Source: Treponema sp.
GTDB taxonomy: Bacteria > Spirochaetota > Spirochaetia > Treponematales > Breznakiellaceae
Reading direction: 5' to 3'
NCBI GenBank assembly: GCA_031258225.1
Contig: JAIRND010000101.1
Coordinates: forward strand, 1 to 34,467
Length of the DNA stretch: 34,467 nt
Part shown: one piece after another, positions 8,093 through 16,700 of the stretch
Layout of the letters: each line of letters opens with the position of its first letter
Numbering within the stretch: the stretch's first letter is position 1
Made by a program: the position numbers and the translations under genes
Notes under the pieces: generated by a model
What the model was told of the DNA's origin: nothing
The model's input: only the letters and a program-made list of their open reading frames with translations
Databases searched by the model: none

Positions 8093-9676
8093 CTAGTGTA
8101 ACCGGAGATCCCCAAAATTCCAATAGCGGGTTTCCAGGTAAAGCCCGTCGCTCAGGTGGAGGCGGCCTGTAAAGGACGAGGCGGTTCCGCCTGTTAGGGG
8201 TCCGGCGGCGGCCAGCTCGCAGAAACGGGCAATAAGGGCGGCGCCGTCTTCCGCGCAGCCCCCGGGCCGGCCGGACAGCAGGGCGTTGTACAGCGGGTAC
8301 TCCCGCGGAAGGTCCGAATAACCCAGGGGCCCCGCCCCCTCCAGAGAGGCCAGCGCGGCGGGGGTATCGGAGTTCCGCAGGGCCTTGAACACGGCGGCAT
8401 AGGCCCCGTCCTCCGCGTCCGGGCCCCGGCCGGAAACCAGGTAGAGCGTGGGGATAGGGGGCCGCGGGACCGCTTCAGGTTCCCCCACCCGCTCAGGCCG
8501 AAGGCGGCCGAACCAGGTCCGGAGTCTTGCCAGAACGGCGCCGAACACCCCGGCGGGGGCGGCGCCGTTTCCCGGAGGCGGAACGGCAGGGGCCCGGGAG
8601 GACCAAAAACGGCCCTCCACAACCACGAGCCCCCGCGCGCCGTAGGGGACGGGCGGGTCGGGGCCCCGGACAAGCCCGGCGGCCCCCCTGCCGGACCCCC
8701 CGGCGCCGGAGGGGGAAACAAGGTAGGCCAGCGCGGAAGCGCCCGTTCCCCAGCCCGCCAGGAACAGGGGCGCCCCGGCGGAGGCGGGGGCCAGGGAGTT
8801 CAGGTTTTCCGTTGTATAGGGGAGCAGGAATTCAAGTTCGGCCATCTTCTCCGCCTCCAGGGCCCGGCCCGCGTCGTTGGCCTTTTTAAGCCTGGTCCCG
8901 TCGCGAAAGGCCCGCCAGAGCCTGAGCAGCCGCCCCGGCCAGCCGGAATCCCCGCGGCTATAACTTATCACGGTAAAACCCCGCTCCTCCAGGGCGGCGC
9001 AAATTCCGTCCACCGCGCTAAATCCGCCAAAATCGGGGGGAACCAGGAAGATAAGGGGCCTAGGAGTCTGTGGGGCTTGTGGATTTTTGCGGTCGTTGAC
9101 CGCAAAAATCTCCGATTCTCGGGCTTCTTTGGGAGTCTGCAAGGTAGAAAACGCACAAAATTGCGCGTTTTCTTTATTATTTGGGCTAAAGCCCCACAGA
9201 CTCCCAGGCCCGCAGCGATCCGCGCCGGAGGGCTCCCCCGAATCCCGGCCGTCAAAGACATGCAGGGTATAAACAGGGCTTCCGGCCCTCTCTGGCCCCC
9301 GCAGCGTAACATCCCGTGAACTTACGGGAACCTGGGGAACGGGGGCGAACCACAGGGCCGCGGCGCTTGTCAGGACCAGGAACCCAAGGGCGGGGACGAT
9401 AAACAGGGCCCCCCGCTCATGAAACCCGGCGTTGCGGCGGACCCCCGTAAGGAGGGGGCGGAGGTTCATCAGGGCTATCATCAGGTGGTTAAACAGCAGC
9501 GGAACGCATTCGGGCCTGAATCCATAGGCGGGGAAGATGGTAAGGGCGATCCCCAGGGCCAGAACGGGAAACCAGGCGATACCGTCAAGGGGCCAAAGCC
9601 CCTTAAACAGGGGACGGATAAGAAAAACAAGCGTAAACAACGAACTAAGGAGTTCCGGTACCAAAATTTCCCGCAT
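8093..9676 (-). CDS. Membrane-anchored alpha/beta-hydrolase-like protein of unknown function, interrupted in frame by a palindromic element
   Basis: ORF 8093..9703, ATG at 9676 (MREIL). N-terminal TM helices, then 'PLIFLVPPDFGGFSAVDGICAALEERGFTVISYSRGDSGWPG' and 'FLAGWGTGASALAYLVS'. Confidence 0.55.
   Translation of the reverse strand: MREILVPELLSSLFTLVFLIRPLFKGLWPLDGIAWFPVLALGIALTIFPAYGFRPECVPLLFNHLMIALMNLRPLLTGVRRNAGFHERGALFIVPALGFLVLTSAAALWFAPVPQVPVSSRDVTLRGPERAGSPVYTLHVFDGRDSGEPSGADRCGPGSLWGFSPNNKENAQFCAFSTLQTPKEARESEIFAVNDRKNPQAPQTPRPLIFLVPPDFGGFSAVDGICAALEERGFTVISYSRGDSGWPGRLLRLWRAFRDGTRLKKANDAGRALEAEKMAELEFLLPYTTENLNSLAPASAGAPLFLAGWGTGASALAYLVSPSGAGGSGRGAAGLVRGPDPPVPYGARGLVVVEGRFWSSRAPAVPPPGNGAAPAGVFGAVLARLRTWFGRLRPERVGEPEAVPRPPIPTLYLVSGRGPDAEDGAYAAVFKALRNSDTPAALASLEGAGPLGYSDLPREYPLYNALLSGRPGGCAEDGAALIARFCELAAAGPLTGGTASSFTGRLHLSDGLYLETRYWNFGDLRLH
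9056..9211. mobile_element. Palindromic element with 23-bp terminal inverted repeats inserted in frame inside an ORF
   Basis: TIR GGGCCTAGGAGTCTGTGGGGCTT (9056-9078) vs revcomp of 9189-9211 (GGGCCTGGGAGTCTGTGGGGCTT), 22/23; internal 13-bp perfect stem 9082-9094/9098-9110; second 9-bp stem 9146-9154/9165-9173; length 156 = 52 codons. Confidence 0.75.
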
Positions 9677-9725
9677 AAACGCTAGTTTACCGCAAGACTT
9701 CACAAAGAATCTTGCCTTCGCAAGA

Positions 9726-9755
9726 TTGATCCCCGCCCTGTGTTTTGGATATACT
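9726..9755 (+). promoter_or_regulatory. Putative sigma70 promoter for the HDOD gene
   Basis: TTGATC (9726-9731), 18-nt spacer, TATACT (9750-9755). Confidence 0.4.
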
Positions 9756-9864
9756 AAGACCAGGAGTAATCGGGGTTCCCGCCGGAGCGGGGTCCCCTAA
9801 GCCCCCGATAAGTGCGTAGACGCGGCGATAGCGGAAACAAAAGAACCGGGAAGGAAGGCACAGA

Positions 9865-11358
9865 GTGGCAGCCCAGGAACTGGTTGTTGACGAACCAAAG
9901 ATAAAAAAGGCGATCCAGGCGGGGATACCCCTCACCATTACTACGTTTACCCTGCCCCATGAAATAGAAATTTACATTGAACAGGTGTTGGTTGTGTTCT
10001 TGCGGGAAGTACACCAGGAAAAACTTAAAGATTACATTGTGTACTGTGTTCAGGAACTGGCGGTTAACGCGAAAAAGGCCAACACCAAACGGGTCTACTT
10101 CATGGAAAAGGGCCTGGACCTGACCAATCCCGTGCAGTACAAGGAGGGCATGGCCTCGTTCAAGGACACTACGCTTTCCAATATCGCCCACTACCTGCAG
10201 ATGCAGAAAGAACAGGGCCTCTACGTCAAGTTAACCCTCCAGGTACGGAAAAACATCATCCATATCGAAGTCCGCAACAACGTGGCCGTAACCAAAACGG
10301 AACTTATCCGTATTCATGACAAGCTGGCCCGTTCACGGCAGTACAACTCGCTGGAAGACGCACTTGCCCAGGTACTCGACAATTCGGAAGGCGCCGGCCT
10401 GGGGCTTGTGATTCTGGTCCTTATGCTGAAAAAGATGGGGCTTGACGAGGACTGCTTCGATATACTCTCCACGGAAAAGGAAACCATTGCCCGGCTTATC
10501 GTTCCCCTTGACAGGACCCGGGTGGAGAACCTGTCGCTCCTGGCCAAGACCGTGGTGGATCAGGTAAACTCCCTGCCCCAGTTCCCGGAAAACATTCTTA
10601 CGATCCAGAAGATGATCAACGACCCCAGGTCCGACATGGGAAGCATTGCCCGGCACATCTCCCAGGACCCGGCAATGACCGCGGATCTGCTAAAGATCGT
10701 CAACTCCGCCCAGTACATGCTGGCAAAGAAGGTCGATACTATCGCGGAGGCGGTCAAGATGGTCGGAATACGGGGCATCAAGAACCTGTTGTACTCCTAC
10801 GGAACCCAGAAAATACTTGGGGACAACACGGTTGAAAAAAGGGCCCTGTGGGAACATTCCTACAAGGTGGCCTTTTACGCCTACAACCTGATCAGGAATT
10901 TCAAGCGGGAAAACACCCTGCTGGACGATGTGTACGTGAGCGGCATCCTGCACGACATGGGAAAGATCGTCTTTTCCAATGTCCACCCCGAACTGTTAAA
11001 CAATATTCGTAATTTCTGCCAGGAAAAGGGCCTGCCCCTGTCCATGTTCGAGGACCTTTCCGCCGGGCTTAACCACGCGGAAATCGGCGCCCTTATCGCG
11101 GAGAAGTGGAATTTCCCCGAACCCCTGGTAGTGGCCATCCGCTTCCACCACGACCCTGAATCCGCGGACCCAAAGTACCGGGACCTGGTCCAGGCGGTGT
11201 ACCTGGCGAATATGCTCTGCGAATACGAACGGCAAAACGTTACCTACGACCAATTCGACATTGGGGTGCTGGAAACCTACGGTATTAAATCGAAAAAACA
11301 GATTGAGGACATGGTCTCCCAGTTTGTCATGGGCTTTAACCGGGACCGCGAGAAGTAA
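9865..11358 (+). CDS. HDOD-domain signalling protein with N-terminal HATPase-like region
   Basis: 497 aa; GTG start with upstream GGAAGG. N-terminus 'YCVQELAVNAKKANTKRVYF' and 'NSEGAGLGLVILVLMLKKMGL' (GHKL N- and G-box-like); C-terminus 'VNSLPQFPENILTIQKMINDPRSDMGSIARHISQDPAMTADLLKIVNSAQY' and 'VSGILHDMGKIVF' (HDOD). Confidence 0.85.
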   Translation: MAAQELVVDEPKIKKAIQAGIPLTITTFTLPHEIEIYIEQVLVVFLREVHQEKLKDYIVYCVQELAVNAKKANTKRVYFMEKGLDLTNPVQYKEGMASFKDTTLSNIAHYLQMQKEQGLYVKLTLQVRKNIIHIEVRNNVAVTKTELIRIHDKLARSRQYNSLEDALAQVLDNSEGAGLGLVILVLMLKKMGLDEDCFDILSTEKETIARLIVPLDRTRVENLSLLAKTVVDQVNSLPQFPENILTIQKMINDPRSDMGSIARHISQDPAMTADLLKIVNSAQYMLAKKVDTIAEAVKMVGIRGIKNLLYSYGTQKILGDNTVEKRALWEHSYKVAFYAYNLIRNFKRENTLLDDVYVSGILHDMGKIVFSNVHPELLNNIRNFCQEKGLPLSMFEDLSAGLNHAEIGALIAEKWNFPEPLVVAIRFHHDPESADPKYRDLVQAVYLANMLCEYERQNVTYDQFDIGVLETYGIKSKKQIEDMVSQFVMGFNRDREK

Positions 11359-11399
11359 AACCGCGGCAAACCGGTGGGCCCTGATGCCCTATCCGTGCT

Positions 11400-12449
11400 A
11401 TGCTCCTTCCTATGCTACAACAGAAAGCTGGCGTTGTCACGCCTGGCGTTGTCACGCCTGGCGTGGCCGCGCCGGGCGCGGACGTGCCGGGCGCGACTGT
11501 GCCGGACGCGGCGTTCGCGACGGCGGACGCCCTGGTAAAGGGGGCTGCCCGGATCATCCGGGGGAAGGGGGAATTTCTTGAATTCCTTACCGCGGCGATT
11601 CTGGCGGGGGGGCATACGCTTATCGAAGACAACCCGGGGCTGGGGAAAACCACAGTGGCCAAGACGTTCGCGAAACTTATCCGGGGAACGAAAAAAAGCC
11701 TTGTTTTTAAGCGTATTCAGTTTACCCCGGACCTGCTGCCCTACGACATCACCGGGGTTGACGTGTTCGACCCCACGAGCCGCCGGTTTCGCTTTGTTCC
11801 CGGACCGGTGCTGGCCAATATTGTCCTGGCCGATGAGATCAACCGGGCCACGCCCAAGGTCCAGTCCGCCCTGCTGGAAGTGATGGCGGAACGGCAGGTT
11901 ACGATTGGCGCCGCCACCCACAGACCCCCGGAACCTTTTTTTGTCATTGCCACGGAGAACCCCATTGAAAGCGAGGGGACCTTCCCGCTGCCCAGCGCCC
12001 AACTGGACCGTTTTATGATGCGCCTCTCCCTGGGTTATCCAGACCGGGAGGCGGAACTCTCGATCCTCGAGGAAAACCCCCAGGAAAAGGCCCTGGCGGC
12101 CCTTAAACCGGTCTGTACGGCGGCGGATTTTATGGCCGCGCGGGAAGCGGCGGCGGGGATTTTCTGCCACCCCACCCTTAAAGGCGCCATTGCCGACCTG
12201 GTCCGGGATACGCGGATTCACCGGGGCTTTACGCTGGGGGCGAGCCCCCGCGCGGGACTGCAACTGCTGGCCGCGGTCCGCGCCCTGGCCCTGGTACGCG
12301 GAAGAACCTACGTTACCGATGAAGACGTGCTTGCCCTTGCCGTCCCGGTACTGAGCCACCGGCTCAAGCTGCGCGACCCCCGCTCCCAGGCCGACAAACT
12401 TATCCGGGAGATCTGCCTTGCCCGAATTGAAGGAATCAAAGCCGTTTAA
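11400..12449 (+). CDS. MoxR-family AAA+ ATPase
   Basis: 'LIEDNPGLGKTTVAKTFAKLI', 'RIQFTPDLLPYDITGVDVFD', 'NIVLADEINRATPKVQSALLEVMAERQVTIG', 'VIATENPIESEGTFPLPSAQLDRFMMRLSLGYPD'. Confidence 0.95.
   Translation: MLLPMLQQKAGVVTPGVVTPGVAAPGADVPGATVPDAAFATADALVKGAARIIRGKGEFLEFLTAAILAGGHTLIEDNPGLGKTTVAKTFAKLIRGTKKSLVFKRIQFTPDLLPYDITGVDVFDPTSRRFRFVPGPVLANIVLADEINRATPKVQSALLEVMAERQVTIGAATHRPPEPFFVIATENPIESEGTFPLPSAQLDRFMMRLSLGYPDREAELSILEENPQEKALAALKPVCTAADFMAAREAAAGIFCHPTLKGAIADLVRDTRIHRGFTLGASPRAGLQLLAAVRALALVRGRTYVTDEDVLALAVPVLSHRLKLRDPRSQADKLIREICLARIEGIKAV
11433..11507 (+). repeat. 15-bp tandem repeat x5 in the N-terminus of the MoxR gene (xxxPG pentapeptides)
   Basis: GTTGTCACGCCTGGC x2, then GTGGCCGCGCCGGGC, GCGGACGTGCCGGGC, GCGACTGTGCCGGAC -> VVTPG VVTPG VAAPG ADVPG ATVPD. 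Confidence 0.85.
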
Positions 12450-13728
12450 GGACGGGATGGCGGACGGGAGCCCCGGCCGGCCTGGCAGGACCCCCCCGCT
12501 GCCCCTGGCGCGCCTGTCCCCCTCCGGTTTCTTTATCCTTGTCGTCATTGCCGCGGCCTTCGGCGTGGGAAGCGTACGGCAGGAACTGGCCCTAAGCCTT
12601 GTGGGGGCGATTCTCCTCTCCGTCTGGACGTACTGCCTTGTCCTGGGTTTTGTCATGGCCCTTGTCCACCGGAACAAAGCGTCCCGCATGCGGTTCGATC
12701 TAAGCCCCCGCGAGATCACGGCGGGGATGGCGGTGGAGACCCTGTACAAAGAGGGGGCCCGCTTTTTTAGAATTCCGGGAATCCTGATCCGCTGCCGCCT
12801 GTGCCTGGAAACCAAAGACGGCCGCCGGGTGGAGCATATCTTCGATCCCGGCCTGCCCGCCGGCCCCTTAACGGTTCCCCTGCGGGGGGCCTACTATTCA
12901 CGCGGGGATGAGCTGCGGGTGCTTGACGCCTTTCATTTCTTCTCCTTTTCCTGGCCCCTGCGCCGGGAGACGGAGGCCCGACTCCTGGTGAGCCCCCGTC
13001 CGCTGGAAGAGGGGCTCCCGGTAAAGCCCCGGTCCGGGGGCCGGGAACGGCATTCCGGCGTCCACTACCTGCGCAACGATGACCTGATCGACCACCGGCC
13101 CTACATTCCGGGGGATGATCCCCGCCGGATCAACTGGAAGCTCTACAGCCACGGTACCTCCAACGCCCTGTTTGTCCGGGAGGGGGAGAGCGAACCCCCG
13201 CCCCACTCGCGGTTCCTCATCCTTGTGGACACGGAGACCGACAGGATCCTCTACAGCCCCGGTGCGGGACGGGACGCGGTGGACCTGCTCTGCGTCCAGG
13301 CCCTGACCATGGCCCGGGAGCTTGCCGGAAGGGGTATGGACGTGCTGACCGGCTATACGGGCGGGACCATACGGGAAGGAGACCCCGCCCAGGCGATGGC
13401 CTGGCCCGCATCCCTGCCCGTTTCGGGTCCGGCGGAACTTCCCTCCGTGGACCGGGGGACCTGCATCCTGGCCCTGCCCCGGACCAGCGCGGGAACAAGC
13501 GCGCTGGATCGCCTCCTGGGCCGCCGCCCCCCTCCTCCACTGCCCTGCGATATCCTCTTTCTCTACACGGAAGACGGGCCGGGCCTGATCCAGGAGGCCG
13601 CGGAGACCTGCGCCCGGCTCTACGGGGCGCGGAACGCCGTCCGCTCCCAGGCGGTTCCCATTGCCCGCGTGCCGGCAACGCCGGGGACGGTGACACCGGG
13701 GACGGCGACACCGGGGACGACGCCGTGA
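12418..13728 (+). CDS. DUF58 domain protein
   Basis: 436 aa; 'DLSPREITAGMAVE', 'DLIDHRPYIPGDDPRRINWKLYSHGTSNALFVREGE' is the DUF58 signature; follows MoxR. ORF opens at TTG 12418; an internal ATG is a possible alternative start. Confidence 0.9.
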   Translation: MPELKESKPFKDGMADGSPGRPGRTPPLPLARLSPSGFFILVVIAAAFGVGSVRQELALSLVGAILLSVWTYCLVLGFVMALVHRNKASRMRFDLSPREITAGMAVETLYKEGARFFRIPGILIRCRLCLETKDGRRVEHIFDPGLPAGPLTVPLRGAYYSRGDELRVLDAFHFFSFSWPLRRETEARLLVSPRPLEEGLPVKPRSGGRERHSGVHYLRNDDLIDHRPYIPGDDPRRINWKLYSHGTSNALFVREGESEPPPHSRFLILVDTETDRILYSPGAGRDAVDLLCVQALTMARELAGRGMDVLTGYTGGTIREGDPAQAMAWPASLPVSGPAELPSVDRGTCILALPRTSAGTSALDRLLGRRPPPPLPCDILFLYTEDGPGLIQEAAETCARLYGARNAVRSQAVPIARVPATPGTVTPGTATPGTTP

Positions 13729-16700
13729 GGGCCGCTATTGTCCTGCGCTCCTGCGCCCTGGTTCTTATCCTGTTCCAGGTGGCACTGCCGGCCGGGGATA
13801 TGACGGATCTGCCGGTCTTTGCCGCCGCCCTGCTGGCCGGTTTCCTGGCCTCCGCCTTGTTGGGGAAGCGGACCCGGTGGAACAGGGGCTTGCGCGCGGC
13901 GCTTCTGATCCTCCTGCCCTGGTTCGCGCGCATCCTTATCAGCCTGCCCGGGCTATTCGTCCCCGGCCCCTTCCCCGGTTCCTCCGGGACGGCCCCCGGC
14001 CTTGACAGCCTGCTCCTGGACTACGACCGCAACGCCTTCGTGTTCCTTATCCCCTACTACTGGACCGCGTTAAGCGGCTTGTTCTCCGCCGCTTCCCGGG
14101 GGGCCTTACGGGCCAGTTGCGGGATCGATCTGCTTATCCTGTCCGGCATCTATACCCTTACCCATACCAGAACTATCGGCCTGTACCGCTGGCCCATCGT
14201 AACCATTGCCGTTTTTGGGACCATCGGGTTTTTGGAACTTGCCGCCCTTATCCGGTCCATACCGGTGGAGTACAAACCGCGCCGGGGGGAACAAACCGGC
14301 GCCGCGGCGCTGCTCCTCTTTCTGGTGGTCCTGGGGGGCCTTCTCTTTATCAGACCCTCCCAGGAAAAGGCGGTAGAACAGGGGGGCGGCCTCCTCGCGC
14401 CCAACCTGTTCAGCTTTGATTTTTCAAAATTCCTCAAACTGGAAAGCCAGATCAGCATGAACGACGATCTGGTGCTGATCGTGAAAAAGGACGGCGATGA
14501 CCAGCACATCCTGCTGCGCCGTTACATACTGTCCGGCTACAACAGCAGGCAGGGTTTTTTCCGCCTAGAGGACCTTGACGGCCAGGATCATCCTGAGTAC
14601 CTGCCGGAACGGAGCATGAACCTGCCCGCCCTGGAACACGCGGAACAAACGCGGGCCGCGCGAATCACCAACCAGGAATACTACCTGGTGAACTTCGATT
14701 CGCGGGCCTTCATTGGTATGAATCAGCCCGTCCGGGTGATCCCCTACCAGGAATGGGACGCCTCCTCATTCAGTTCTGTCTACGCGGTAAGCAGCGTTAC
14801 CAGTGAGGTTATCCCCATCGATCTTATCGAACTGGACCTGTGGCCCCCCTCCCCGGCGCTTCTGGACATGGGGGAGGCGGAGTACCGGCTCTACACCGAA
14901 TACGGCGGTGACGAACGGCTGCGGGCCTACGCGGAAAGCATAAGCGGCGGGACGGAAAACTACTGGGACCGTGTACAGGGAATCTACGAATGGCTTAAAT
15001 TCGGGGAGTACCGTTACAGCCTGCGGGCCGGCATAGCCCCGGACGGGGACCAGTTGAGTCATTTCCTCTTTACGTCAAAAAAGGGTTACTGTTCCTACTT
15101 CGCCTTCTCCTTTGCCCTTCTGCTCCGGTCCCTGGGTATTCCCGCGCGTGTCGGGGCCGGTTTTTTTCTGGACCCCGAGACCAACACGTTTGACTACTAC
15201 CCCGTCCGCGCCGACATGGCCCACGCCTGGGTAGAGGTCTGGTTCCCCGGTTACGGCTGGATCGAATACGATCCCACAACGGATATCCTGGCGGAGGGGG
15301 AGGAATTCAGAATCTCCGCCGGGGTACCCCAGGAACTCTTTGAGAAGTTGATGTGGGAGATCTTTAACTCCCGTAATTCGCTGCGGCCCAAAGAGGGACC
15401 GGATGAAAGCGGGGAGGAACCCCACCGTTCCGTGGAACCAGGTTTTGCGGAGACAGCCCGGAAATACTGGGCCGTGGTCCTCGTCTGCGTCCTGGTCCTC
15501 TGCGCGGCGTTCTTCCGCCTGTGGCCCTTCCTGGCCTGTTGCCTTGCCCGGGGGAAGCGCAACAAAGCCATAGCGTCCTGGAACCGGGCCCTCCACCTGC
15601 TCCGCCTGGGGGGAATAAGGCGGCCAAAGGGCAGCGGGGAGGCGGAATGGGCGCGGGAACTCGACCGGCCCGGAGACGGGGGCCCCTGTTATGAACTCTA
15701 CCGGTTAAAAACCGCCGCCCGCTTCGCGCCGAAATTTGGAGAGGAGGATGTTGCCCTGATGAAGACAACCTGGTCCACATTCATGACCGCTTACCGGCGG
15801 ACAGTACCCCTGTGGCGCCGCGTGCTCGCCGCAATCGCCGCCCCGGCGGCCTGGTTCCTGCCGGGGAGAGCGGCCGGCCCAAACACGCCGGTCCCGCCCG
15901 CCGCTTCGGGGGGGCCCCTTGTCCCGCTGATCCTTCTCCCGCTCATCCTGCTCTGCGCTCCGGGAACCAGCCGGGCCCAGGACAGCTACGACAATTCCCC
16001 GGATTCCCTGCTGGAGAAGGCCCAGGCCGCCGAACAGGCGGAGTACTGGGAGCGGGCCATCGAACTGTACACAAGCGGCCAAGAACAGTACCCCCAGGAT
16101 ATCCGGTTCCCCTGGGCCCTGGGACAATTGTACCAGAGCCGAAACCTTTACAGCCTGGCCTGGGACGAGTACCGCCGGGCGGAGAAGATCGCCCCCCGTG
16201 AACCGGCCCTGCTCTACAGCCTTGCCCAGACCGCCGGGTACCTTAACCTTGACACCCAGTCGGTAAGCTACCTGGAACGGCTTTTGGTTGTTGAACCGGA
16301 TCACCGGCAGGCCATCGGGCAGCTTGGCTGGATGTACTACAAGGTCCACCGCCAGGCGGAGGGGGACCAGCTCCTGCGTTCCGCCGTGGAGCGGTTCCAG
16401 GACACCAGCCCGGAGTACGCCATGACCCTGGGAACCCTTAACGCCGATATGTTCCGCTACGACGAGGGTAAATCGTGGTACCTGCGCGCCATAGAGGGGG
16501 CCGCGTCCCGCCAGGACTCCCTGTTCGCGGCGGTGGCCCACTACAACCTCTCCATTCTGGAAAGCCGCTTCTACCACTTCGATTGGGCCTTTGAACAGAC
16601 CAACGCCTCCCTGTCCCGGCTGAACCGCTCGTCGGGCCGCCTTGCCCGGGGAGAACTCTACCTGCGGCAGCTCGATCTCCGCTCCGCTTTTGCCGATTAC

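Noticed and set aside
8194-8889. Overlapping GC-rich ORFs (8194..8721 -, 8527..8889 +)
   Set aside because: Alternative frames of the very GC-rich segment of the 536-aa ORF; Pro/Arg/Gly-rich with no motif.
9697-9730. AATCTTGCCTTCGCAAGATT hairpin near 9710 as a terminator
   Set aside because: Upstream of both divergent genes and without a T-run; more likely chance or a minor regulatory hairpin.
11415-12815. 466-aa minus-strand ORF opposite MoxR/DUF58
   Set aside because: Low-complexity antisense ORF with no recognisable motif; the opposite strand encodes clear MoxR and DUF58 proteins.
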